Shown here: positions 54,651-64,000 of the stretch, in pieces
Numbering within the stretch: the stretch's first letter is position 1
Layout: every line of letters starts with the position of its first letter
Assembly: GCF_964204865.1 (NCBI RefSeq)
Contig: NC_135252.1
Span: forward strand, 22,217,383-22,281,382
Direction of reading: 5' to 3'
DNA from: Styela clava
Taxonomy: Eukaryota > Chordata > Ascidiacea > Stolidobranchia > Styelidae
DNA length: 64,000 nt
The notes under the pieces: model-generated
The model's input: the letters and a program-made list of their open reading frames with translations, nothing else
Told to the model about the DNA's origin: nothing
The model's database searches: none
Made by a program: the position numbers and the translations under genes

Positions 54651-54966
54651 TGTGAATAAACTTGCCTTTTGTGTTTTATGTAAATACTAACGTAAATCGT
54701 AACTTGGCTGGTACTTGAGTCTGGTAAAAACGTTTCAGCCCCGCAATGAATTTTGCGACACTAAAATGGTCAGTGACCTACATGAAATATACTACTATAT
54801 GACTTTTATGCGAATAAACATGCCTTTTATGTTTTATGTGAATACTAACGTAAATCGTAACTTGGATGGTACTTAAGTTTGGTAAAACGTTTCAGCCCCG
54901 CAATGAATTTCGCGACACTAAAAAGGTCAGTTACCTACATTAAATTTACTACTACATAACTTTCTA
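54651..54966 (+). repeat. 158-bp direct tandem duplication
   Basis: Copies 54651-54808 and 54809-54966 share TACTAACGTAAATCGTAACT and TTTCAGCCCCGCAATGAATT with few changes. A hAT-type right terminus (inverse of CCAGTATTTCCCAACCCGAG) follows at 55026-55045, so this may be the body of a decayed element. Confidence 0.7.
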
Positions 54967-55045
54967 AAACGGTGTTGCTCGTTGAGGACTCATTCAAACG
55001 CTCTGCGGACTCATTGAGACCACTGTCTCGGGTTGGGAAATACTG

Positions 55046-56406
55046 GTCTAAACTCTAAAGAAGAATTAAGTGTAAAGATGGAGAATTCAAATTTTGAAGT
55101 AGGATTTGAAGTTCGTCTCCGATTTGATTGACGGAAATTAGAATCATAAAATGAAAGCTTGTTTCCTAATTTTATTCAAAAAATAAGCAATACCTACAAA
55201 TAATTTCATTCCCAATTATTGAGGTTTGTGGACGAGGGGGGTCTCTAACAAAATAGAATAGTCGATAGAATAAGACGTTTTCTGATATACGCCTGAAATC
55301 TAAAAGTTGAAATTAATTAAAGCTATCGTGCGTGAGAAAACCCAATGATATTCTGAATTAAAAGATTGATGACAGGCATAAACATTCAAAAATTCTCCTA
55401 ATTGAATCAGGATGTGACAACAACAAAAACGAGAGTATCCTAGCCAATGTGGTGACTGGGAAATTATGTGGGCGTATTAGAGGCTCGAATTCAAGTATTC
55501 GAACATTCCACAAGTGATACTATGGAGTGCATGTGAATAAAGATAAGTCTTGCGCAAATATTGCCTTGCCTTGATGTATGAGTATTGCGTCAATTACATT
55601 ATTTTGGAGCATTTTTATGCAATAAGTGTTGATTAAAGAATCAAAACGTTTAAATTAGCCTATTTACGGTTTCTTTTGTCGCCCTTCATTGGTACTCCTT
55701 TGATACTCTATACTCATTAAAGCATGTCGCACTTTAAATTTGTATTCGTAATAAAACACCCATCCTCAACTCAAATTTCACTCAAAATCTTTCAAAGTAA
55801 AGTTCAGTTGGCGACCCAAGACCGGAACTAGAAAGTGTTTATTTGTTTAAAGCGACATATATTTACATGTAATACACATTTCAAAAGCTATAAACACAAA
55901 TATTTAGTTGGGTTGTTTAAGACTGATAAAACGTTGCCCCAATCATTTTCCTCGCTGACGAGTCTGCAACGCAATGATGACGAGTCGTCGGAAACAGTTT
56001 TTAATTAATCAGTCCTACTACTTATAAAATATCAATGCAAAAAATACAACTAACCACTTCCCCATTTCCCATAAGTTCTAAACAACAGCGGGTGGGGGGT
56101 TACATGGGTCGTAACCCCCCAATTTAGTAAGGCATATTTCCATTTCTCCAAATGAAACTAATTCAACCACCGTTAACTATGGCATCATACCTAAAAGTTG
56201 AAAAGTTGCGCTCAAAAAGACCTAACAGCTACGATGACATCAATTTAACTACTGGAGTTTGTTTTTTGCTTTCAAGTCATTAATTAATTTTCAATGAAAA
56301 TAGTAACATAAAATGAATATGTTTTGAAGGTTATTGAGAGTCGCAGGAAGAATAGTTGAGAGCCGCATGCGACTCTAAGAGCCGCGGTTGAGAATTGCTG
56401 GGACTA
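55046..56406. other. Intergenic with hairpin and hAT terminus
   Basis: No gene. A perfect 10-bp stem GGGGGGTTAC/GTAACCCCCC with a 7-base loop lies at 56094-56120. A hAT-type right end (GAGCCGCGGTTGAGAATTGC) ends near 56400, so the hairpin may be internal to that element; its left end was not found. Confidence 0.5.
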
Positions 56407-56870
56407 TCAATATGTACAACAAGAATAAATAAACATGAATATTAATCAGCAAAATTGAAATTATTTTTCATTTCGAAGCAAACTATAATATATAAGCTAA
56501 GATCAACTGTTAACAGACAAATTGATAAATGAAAAGGAATTTAACAATAAATGACATATAAAAACGTAAAGGTCACGCGAATGAAAAAAACTTAAATTTT
56601 TAATCATTTGACATCTCTATTTTTGGTGCATATATACATACCTGTCTACATATTACTACTGCCACACAACAATACGTGGTGCCAAGGTCTATCTCATTTG
56701 GTTTCATTTTTCTTTTCAAGTGCCAGGTTACTCAGACAAGGAGAAAGTGGATGTTGGTGAATTTGTTTAATGTATTTAAATTTGTCACATTATTTACATA
56801 AAACTACAGCAATAAAAACCTATTTCTGTCTTTTGTTTAAAATTCTCGAATAGTTATATTAAAAGGTTAC
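56407..56870 (-). repeat. Segmental duplication, second copy of HSP70 exon 1 region
   Basis: Partner of 49261-49700; see the exon relic at 56642-56707. The rest of the HSP70 gene is not present downstream of it on this strand. Confidence 0.75.
56642..56707 (-). pseudogene. HSP70 first-exon duplicate
   Basis: A 66-base exon of the same length as the real one, beginning [14 protein letters not shown] and ending at an intact GT donor (CAG|GTATG). No further HSP70 exons occur between here and 49.6 kb on the minus strand. It is a detached first exon that could at most act as an alternative first exon; splicing to the intact gene would have to skip over that gene's own exon 1, about 7 kb away. Confidence 0.8.
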
Positions 56871-57918
56871 GTGGGTGAAATGTTCAACACTTTTTTGTTG
56901 TTTTCTTAATTTTGGAAAACAATGTCCATCCACATATCATATATGTACACCTAATCCCGAAATATTATTTAAATTGACGTCGGGATTTTTGAAGTAACTA
57001 CAATTCGGACTCACATTACTTATGATCTATTTCAGGGGTCAGCAACTACGGGGTGTGAAGCCCTCCGCTCTGGGTCGCGAAACAATTTAAATTTTCCATA
57101 AATACGAGCCATGCGTCTGTGTAGCGTATTTATGTATAACAACTTTATAAATCTCTGATTATAATCATGAATGTTTCCCCGAGTATACACTTCCTTATTT
57201 ACTGCCGTAACGTTGGCCAATCAGCATAAGTGCAAAATTGAAATAACAATAAACGTTTCAGAAGCGCTCAGATACTTTTGCCATTCAGACAGTCTTTCGT
57301 GGTTGTGAATATTATCTCGTTTTGGCGGTTTTTGCGTGTTATTTGTTATTTTTTAGTTGTGTTTTAGTAAATATAAGTCCTAATCAAATAACTCAATAAT
57401 CATTTTGCTCTGTCGAAGTTTTATTTTAAATGCAGTAATCAAAAATTAATCTAGAAATAGCTGTGATAGACTACTGGGCCAAACTTTTCTATAGGTACAT
57501 GTAAATGAAAGGTTGTTGAATGTATTGAATTTAAAATGCTAGTTTGAAGCATATAAACCGGTTTATAGGCGTGAACTCGCAAAACCAATATTGAAATAAG
57601 AGTCAATAATTTTGCAATGGTAGAGTATAAAGCGGAAGAATTTTGCCGGGATCGAAAATCGGGGAAACATGCATTACGTAGATGTTTGCTTGGTTAATTG
57701 GTATTATCCTACTACGAAGGTAGACAATTGTATTGTTTCGTATCAATGAGAGGTTAGCAGTAGTCGTGTGGAATTGCTTGATGAAGACAGATGATGAGAT
57801 TTGTTCATTTTAAATTAAATAGTTAGGGTGCTGTTACATTTGGTATTGTAAGATATTCTTGGTTAAATTCAAAATTTAGCGGGGTTAAGAATTTTAAAGA
57901 TAGTTTTAGTCACAAATA

Positions 57919-58890
57919 ATGTTGACAAACTGGTTACTGAAGAATACTCCAAAAAAGTCGCGAGCGGAAGATACAACGGACATCTTCATGCACCTTCAGA
58001 CATCTTTGCGTCTTCAAGCAGTGGGGATCAACGCCCGACAAAACATACATCTCCTCACCCTCATCGGATAGAAATACATCACTCAAACCATCCTTATAAG
58101 CGGAAGTACAGCGAAGAATTTATAAAGCTTGGTTTCACGTGTATTCTTATAAATGATGAGTCACGTCCTCAATGTTGTTTGTTCCGGTAATCTTGCCAAC
58201 GAGAGCCTGAAAGCAGTGAGATTGAAACGCCATCTTACAGCAAAGCATCCAGAATTCATTGACAAACTAATACATTTTTCCGCCGATCCGAAAAAAGAAT
58301 TGTGAACAATGACAAAGTATCTTACAATCTTAGAAAAATCTCAAAAGGCATTGTATGAAGTGGCATATTTAATCGCAAAAGATAGAAAAAAAAAAACATA
58401 CCAGTGGAGAAACACGAATCAAAACTATTGCAATTAGTCAAATTATGAATGAAGACAAGGTAACTAAGGAAATGAAAGAAATACCAATGTCTGTAGATAC
58501 CATTCGCCGACGTATCAGCGAAATGGGTCAAGATATTAGGTGCCAACTGATTGATAAATTCAAAGGAGGAAAATACGCTTTGCAATTAGATGAATCTACG
58601 GATACGTCTGGTTTAGCGCAGTTGATTGTGTTCGATAGGTTTATAAGTTACTCATGTGCTTGGCACTTTCTGGAACATGCACTGGTCAACCCTATTCTCA
58701 GCCGTGGCGACGAGACTACAGAATGATGGATTATCATGGGAGCGGTGTATTAGCATTTGTACTGATAGGGCTGGGGCCATGGCGGAAAAGCAAAGGTTTT
58801 TAGCAAGAGTATTACAAATTGCACCTCATGTCAATTTTACGCATTGCATTCTTTATGGGGAAAATCTGGCTAGCAAAACATTGGACACAC
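57919..58890 (+). pseudogene. Decayed hAT transposase with BED-type zinc finger (ZBED5/SCAND3-like)
   Basis: Conserved pieces are spread over three frames: KRKYSEEFIKLGFTCI, PQCCLF and the finger half LKRHLTAKHPEF (BED-type finger); then VAYLIAK, IPMSVDTIRRRISEM, YALQLDESTDTSG, and after another shift LSWERCISICTD and VNFTHCILYGENLA. The order is that of the hAT transposases related to vertebrate ZBED5, SCAND3 and FAM200 proteins: finger, then the catalytic core with LDESTD and CTDGA-like motifs. Several frameshifts and stops make it inactive. The sequence breaks off at 58890, where the second element copy begins. It is missing the C-terminal half and dimerisation domain. Confidence 0.8.
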
Positions 58891-58893
58891 CAG

Positions 58894-59750
58894 GGGCCGG
58901 AATTACGGGGTCGCGACCCAAGTTTGGGTCGCGGATCTCTCCACGCTGGGTTGCAAAAAAATTTGAATTTACCATAAATACAAACATCGCGTCTGTGTAC
59001 CGAATTTAGCTATAACAACTATATAAAACTCTAATTATAATTATGGATTTTTCCCCGTGTTTAAACTTCCTCATTTACTGCTGTAACATTGGCCAATCAG
59101 CATAAGTGCGGAATTTGACGTAACAATAAACGTTTTAAATTTAGGTTGATATTAAATTTAAAAATAAAAGTGATGTTATTCAAGTAACGTATTACTTACT
59201 TTTAGCCTACTGCGATTTTGTAGTTGTCAATTTTGAAAACCCGATCTCACATAAATGTAAAAATGCCTGTACAACCTTTTTTTTGCAATGCCGGGGTATT
59301 CAGATAGCAGTATTGCCCAAAAGATTGCCAAAGTAGCTACCCTATAAATCGCAATACCTTTTTTCAACTCATTATTGTTTGAAATTTCAATCGACTAAAG
59401 ATGTTATTAGGACACTGTCCGTCTTTTGCGTTACGTTTCTGCGGACCGGTAGTAACCTTTCCGAGGACCGGTGATGAGCCGCGGCCGGTGGTTGCCGACC
59501 ACTGATTTAGTCATTCAGGCAGATTTTCGAAGTTGTGAATATTACCTCGTTATGTCGGTTTTTGCGTGGTATATCTTGGATTTTAGTTGTGTTTTGGTAA
59601 TTATAAGTCCTAAACTCGCAAAACCATTATTGAAATAAGTACCAATAATTTTGCAAGGGTAGAGTGTAAAGAGGAAGAATTCAAGAGATCAAAAGGCGGG
59701 GAAACCTTTGTTACTTAGTTGTTCGCATTTTTATATCCTACTACGTAGAC
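58894..59750 (+). mobile_element. Second copy of the hAT element's 5' region
   Basis: Starts CAGGGGCCGGAATTACGGGG and parallels 57033-57730 (shared GGCCAATCAGCATAAGTGC, AACTCGCAAAACCA and ATCCTACTACG). A stretch at about 59140-59505 is foreign and ends in another hAT terminus (inverse of CAGTGGTCGGCAACC). Copy 2 resumes at 62565 after the foldback insert. Confidence 0.7.
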
Positions 59751-59837
59751 TTTAGGTTCTCAAAGTGCTCCGTACGGAGCCACAGAACTCCGTTGAAGAC
59801 ACTTAGGGCCACAGCAAGCTATTCGTTCACTTGGAAA

Positions 59838-60120
59838 CTGTCCTCGACCCACTGCCCTATCTCCATCTATTTACCTGTCTTCGACCCACTGCCCGACCTC
59901 ACTCAACTTTCCTATCCTTGAACCCCTGCCCTATCTCCCTCAATCTTCCTATCCTCGACGCACCACGCTATCTCCATAACTTTCGCATCCTCAAACCACC
60001 GCTCCATCTCCCTTCAACCTTTCTGTTCTTCATCTACTGCCCTATCTCCCTCAACCTACCTATCCCAAACCCACTGCCCTATCTGCCACAACTTACCTAT
60101 CTTTGACCTACGGTGCTATA
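59838..60120 (+). repeat. Degenerate minisatellite (CCTCGACCCACTGCCCTATCT)
   Basis: About ten imperfect units of roughly 24-34 bases. The inverse array is at 61190-61450 (GGGTCGAGGATAGGAAGGTT-like units). Pro/Leu-rich open frames across both arrays are artefacts of the repeat. Confidence 0.75.
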
Positions 60121-61189
60121 TTATTTAGTACCTGACTTAACAGCGCTTTATTCACGACTCGATCGCCACACTGAAGTTTACTATCTTGCGACCAACTTCC
60201 ATGGGTTATACTGGTCGTGTATGCCAATGAGATGATTCAATCGTACGTCGACAAAACATGATTGACGGCATTCGTATATATGTAGGCTGGAATCTCAAAT
60301 GGTAAACAATAACCATAATTGGCAGTTTAAAAATGTATTACTAATTGGGCTACTGATGGTTTCTTGTTGGCAATGACAGTTTTCTAAATTTTAACAAGCC
60401 CTTTTATGCCCTTTAAATAATTGGCCATGTCGTGGGTCTTGTGACAATATGATGCTGATCCGAAATAAGCAATAGCACTCTGGTTCGAAAAAAGTAATTT
60501 TCAGTAACATTTTATAGTAAAAGCCATGCCAACGATTACGTACGAACTGCGTCCTTTGCAACTTCATTAAGTTGCAGATAAGATAAGCTCAATTTTGGGA
60601 CTATACGCTGAATTAAAGGGCAGTTGGCAACGCTAGCTACGACAAAACATTTCAGGGCTTAAAAATAGTTTGGAAGGGATTACACTCACTGAGCGACTTA
60701 TATTTTTGACTGTTTTTGACTTTTTAGCCTTTCTCAGTCACGTAAAAGAAATTTGTATATACAACAGAATATGGCAGAACATTCGTTTAAAAAGACCAAG
60801 CGTGCAAATATTTGATTATTTCCTCATCGTTATGCTTTGCACGGAAATACAGGCGACATTGAACGGGTATCTGAGAAGGAACTCAGATATGTCGATATCG
60901 AATGGCCTGTTAAAATTTTAAAAACAGTCACCTCAAACCCGATGCCATAAGTAGCCTAATTAGTAGCACATTTTTAAGCCACTAAATATGGTTATTGATT
61001 ACCAATTGAGAAACCAGCCTACGTTTACGAATGCCGTCAATAATGTTTTGTCGACGTACGATTGAATCATCTCATTGGCATTCTCGACCAGGATAACACA
61101 TGGAAGTTGGTCGCAAGATAGTAGAGTTCATTTTGACGATCGAGTCGGGATCGTAGGACGTTAAGTTAGGTTCTGAGTGGTAGCGTCAT

Positions 61190-61450
61190 GGGTCGAAGAT
61201 AAGTAAGTTGAGGGAGGTCGGACAGTGGGTCGGGAGTGGGAAGTTTAAGGCAGATAGTTAGTACGGTGGATCGAGGGAGATAGGGCAATGAGTCGGGGAT
61301 AGAAAGGTTGGGAAAAATAGGACAGTAGGTCGAGGATAGGAAGGTTGAGGGAGCTGGAGAGGTTGGCAGAGGCGAGGGGGACAGGGCAGCGGATCGAGAA
61401 TAGGAAAGTGGAGGGAGATAGGGTAGTGGGTCGAGGATCTGAGATGGGGA
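61190..61450 (-). repeat. Inverse minisatellite arm
   Basis: Reverse-complement partner of 59838-60120, with similarly degenerate units (GGGAGATAGGGCA, GTGGGTCGAGGAT). Confidence 0.75.
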
Positions 61451-61484
61451 TCTTGTATAACTTTACTGGCTCTAAAGTCTAAAC

Positions 61485-61908
61485 CAGAGGTCGGCAAACT
61501 TTTGACGTTCGAGGGCTAAAATTGAAGGTTGCAAGTCATTGGCGGGCCGCACGTATTTTAGTACGTTAAAAACCAAAGGAATGGCCGATGAATCACATTT
61601 TTTCACCCAGAAATTTCAAGCAGTGCGCGAAGACTGATCATTTGAATATTTTCAGCGTCATTAAACCATTTGCACTCAGCATCAACTTTCTTACGTTCTG
61701 TTGCCATTTGTCTAATTATATTCAATTATAGGCTCATTAAACGAGTGATTGTGAATTATATACTTGTCAGGTTATAGTATAAATTAGTTTCTCAAAACAA
61801 ATTTTGTCACGTAAAGAATATATTTGTCAATAAAGCTGTTTTGTTAATATAATTCAGTGAAGCGTCGCGGGTCGAATCCGGCCCGCGGGCGTAGTTTGCC
61901 GACCCCTG
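61485..61908. mobile_element. hAT-type MITE with 8-bp target duplication
   Basis: The left end is CAGAGGTCGGCAAACTTTTG; the right end, inverted, is CAGGGGTCGGCAAACTACGC. GGCCCGC blocks lie within. Flanks GTCTAAAC (61477-61484) and ATCTAAAC (61909-61916) match at 7 of 8. 424 bp, non-coding. Confidence 0.85.
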
Positions 61909-62564
61909 ATCTAAACCCTTCAATGAAAGTTTGATCATTTTACTGTGTGGGCCGATATTTGTCCCATCACTGCATCTAGAAATCACTGATACATTTATGC
62001 ATAGACCGAATTCGGTATGAAGGTATTAAATATAATATAAAATGTGCATTAAAATATATAAAACATATAAAATAATAATAAAATATATATGACGGCTTCA
62101 TTACTGCAAACCCTCCCTTAACAACGAAACATTGCGATAATCCTAAGTGCTGAAATAGCAACTCAAAAATACGATTTCAATCCATTCATTGCTAGTAGAC
62201 GGTTTAACAAGTATTTCATGGTTGCCGTAGTATATTAGTCAACTCAAAGGCGAGCAACGATGAACAGAATTGAATCGATATGACAAGACATTTTCAATTC
62301 TCGGGTTGGCCATGCATTGAGCGATGATTGTTGCTCGGAAATTTCCTATTCTGAACCCCCTCCCTTTTAAAAAACCATGGCTGCTGCGCCCTTAGTTATA
62401 GATAAAGGTATATTTGAATCACTACCACATTTCGGCACCATCATCGTCAAATTTTATTAGTGAAGTTAATGCTTCTTCACAGATACAAAATTAACCAAGT
62501 CAGTTTTTTAAGTGAACGAATAGCTCGCGGAGCCCTGAGGCTCCGTACGGAGCACTTATAGCAT

Positions 62565-62850
62565 GGGGGGTTTAACGCCCGACAAAAGACTCATCTTCTC
62601 ACCCTCATCGGACAAAAATACATCACTCAAACCATACATATAAGCGGAATAACAGAGAATAATGTATAAAGATTGGTGTCCCGTGTATCTTACAGCAAAG
62701 CATCCAAAATTCATTAAAAACCAATACATTTTTTCCCGCCTATCAGCGTTTTCATACATAAAATACAATTACAGATCAAGGCCAGAGGTAGAAAAATATT
62801 TTCGAGTTGCCGTCGCCTGAATTAAACCTCGATTTGACATGTTGTGTATT
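62565..62850 (+). pseudogene. Internally deleted hAT transposase remnant (ends of copy 2)
   Basis: 62565-62755 repeats fragments of 58024-58290 (AACGCCCGACAAAA, ATACATCACTCAAACCAT, CTTACAGCAAAGCATCC), the region before and through the BED finger. After a jump, 62782-62844 reads VEKYFRVAVA then IKPRFDMLC, matching the C-terminal end of this transposase group. The catalytic middle is missing. The right transposon terminus follows at 63045-63061. Confidence 0.65.
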
Positions 62851-63184
62851 ATACACAAAGATTATAATTTGCATTAGTCATAATAAACGCTATTATTCAC
62901 AATTTTATGTGATAAGTTTCATATAATTTTGTGCAAGAAAAATGCTAGTGTCGACAATAGTCTTAAAATCGATAACTAATTACATGTTTACCAAATGCTT
63001 AGGTCGCGAGAAGTTAGAAAATTTTTTTGGGGTCGCGCTAAAAAGTAGTTGCGGACCCCTGATCTCTTTAGTTATACTGAAAAAAAATTGAATATCAACG
63101 CATACTGCTTTATTATAAGTTAATTCATCATCGCCTGAATTCAACATCGAATTTGGGATGTTTTCGTTCTGTACTTGAGAGATT

Positions 63185-63930
63185 GCTTGCTTTAATGTCA
63201 TTTATCTCAATTTAATTTCAGAACTAAATACAGTAAAGAGTTTCAAGGTAATCAATCCTGCCAGTACGATCTATGATGGTTGTTTTGTAATAACTTATTC
63301 TCTGTATATGATCTCAACTATATAGACTTTAGCAATGTCAATTAATCAGAAGTCTAAAATTACAAAGCATATTGATAATGTCAATATAAAACAAGACTGA
63401 ATATTATAATTTTACAAAAAATAGCGCTTAATGAAAAACTGAAACTCTCCGTTTGTCCCCATACTTTACCATTCATATCATACGTCTGTTGCGAAGATGA
63501 TCTAACAATCAGAACCCTTGTCATATAATTCGTTTATGGACGAAACGCCTGGCTTATCGTAAAATACTTTGACAATGTTTAACTCCTTAATGTTTGCTGA
63601 GGTTAAATAATATAATATCCGAAACAAATACAGAGCTTAAATTTTTCCATGGTTCACTGCCGTGATAAAAAGTATCATATATATGTTAGTAAGATTTACA
63701 TATACCTGATGATGCGATGAAATCGGTCTCGTTAGCCAGAATGAAACCGACGCATATTCACCAAAGTATATTGTTCATAAGTATAACGTTGACATTTCTT
63801 ACGCTGCCGTGGATAAATCAATCCCACTGCAGCCGCAAGGTAATAATGATAAGTCTCTAACAACGATAAAGACATTGCCTACTATACTCCATTGCTAGCC
63901 GTTGTGTTATGTCTTATTCCCATTGTGTTA
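63185..63930 (+). repeat. Segmental duplication, copy 2 (uninterrupted)
   Basis: Partner of 50995-52960, without the mariner and hAT insertions of that copy. No gene is recognisable in either copy. Confidence 0.8.
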
Positions 63931-63974
63931 TATTTTGTAACTATAGTCTCTAAACTAACTAGCGTACTCTAAAC

Positions 63975-64000
63975 CGGTGGTTCTTAACCTTTTTTGCATC
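63975..64000 (+). mobile_element. hAT-type left terminus at window edge
   Basis: CGGTGGTTCTTAACCTTTTT resembles the terminus at 49758; it continues off the window. Confidence 0.4.

Larger units (their letters stand above)
59768..62562. mobile_element. Foldback-like element with minisatellite arms
   Basis: The outer ends share the palindrome GCTCCGTACGGAGC and GCTATTCGTTCACTT in inverse orientation (59768-59840 and about 62505-62560). Arms continue with an imperfect minisatellite (59838-60120; inverse at 61190-61450). Then comes an inner inverted pair, about 60141-60320 against 60990-61160, that shares GATTCAATCGTACGTCGACA. The central loop is 60321-60989, with one short frame of unknown meaning. 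Tandem repeats inside inverted arms are characteristic of foldback elements. The right arm is interrupted by a hAT MITE and about 0.6 kb of other sequence. Confidence 0.65.
57033..63061 (+). mobile_element. 6-kb composite hAT transposon with 8-bp target duplication
   Basis: The left end CAGGGGTCAGCAACTAC and right end (inverse of GTAGTTGCGGACCCCTG) form inverted termini. Flanking 8-mers ATCTATTT (57025-57032) and ATCTCTTT (63062-63069) match at 7 of 8. Inside are a decayed transposase (57919-58890), a second copy of the element's 5' part (58894-59750), a foldback-like insert, and the N-terminal and C-terminal ends of a second transposase. The sharing of one target duplication by the left end of copy 1 and the right end of copy 2 suggests nesting or unequal exchange between two insertions. 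Confidence 0.75.

Noticed and set aside
59831..60106. Pro/Leu-rich frame
   Set aside because: Translation of the degenerate minisatellite arm; the inverse frame at 61258-61497 is the same artefact.

Overview
This window is animal nuclear DNA: AT-rich, every gene is split by short GT-AG introns, and the space between genes is full of transposon remnants. No prokaryotic features, rRNA, functional tRNA or CRISPR arrays were seen. The gene families (CUB and C-type lectin receptors, an intron-rich HSP70), the compact introns and the many small hAT-type elements suggest an invertebrate, with an ascidian tunicate as my best guess. That assignment is inference only.

Layout. (1) 66-4146, + strand: the 3' part of a coiled-coil C-type lectin-like gene whose start lies off the window. 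(2) 5641-7235: a perfect 1,595-bp tetranucleotide array. (3) 10371-37781: a cluster of five related genes for type I membrane receptors, here called A (+), B (-), C (-), D (+) and E (-). Each has a signal peptide, one divergent CUB-like ectodomain split over exons, a Thr/Ser-rich stalk (much shortened in C), one membrane segment and a cytoplasmic tail. Introns are phase 1 outside the membrane and phase 2 just after it. B, D and E end in a shared motif, [D/N]-N-V-L-Y, that resembles an ITIM. C has lost it through a frameshift, and A has a different multi-tyrosine tail. This cluster is the most interesting content. It looks like a fast-evolving paired-receptor or recognition family with members carrying, modifying or lacking the inhibitory-type motif.

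(4) 39693-49569, - strand: a complete 12-exon divergent cytosolic-type HSP70 (609 aa, no EEVD end, two GC-AG introns). A 3-kb inverted-repeat element sits in intron 2. (5) 49.2-64 kb: a gene-poor, repeat-built region. The first HSP70 exon and its upstream flank are duplicated at 56.4-56.9 kb, and another part of the flank at 63.2-63.9 kb. Between the duplicated pieces lies a 6-kb composite hAT transposon with target-site duplications, holding a dead BED-finger transposase, a second deleted copy, a foldback-like element with minisatellite arms, and a further small hAT element.

The receptor genes are presumably expressed independently, since they lie on both strands. A joint role in immune or self/non-self recognition is inferred from architecture. 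All exon boundaries were read by eye from splice consensus and reading-frame continuity. In every intact gene the exon lengths sum to a multiple of three.
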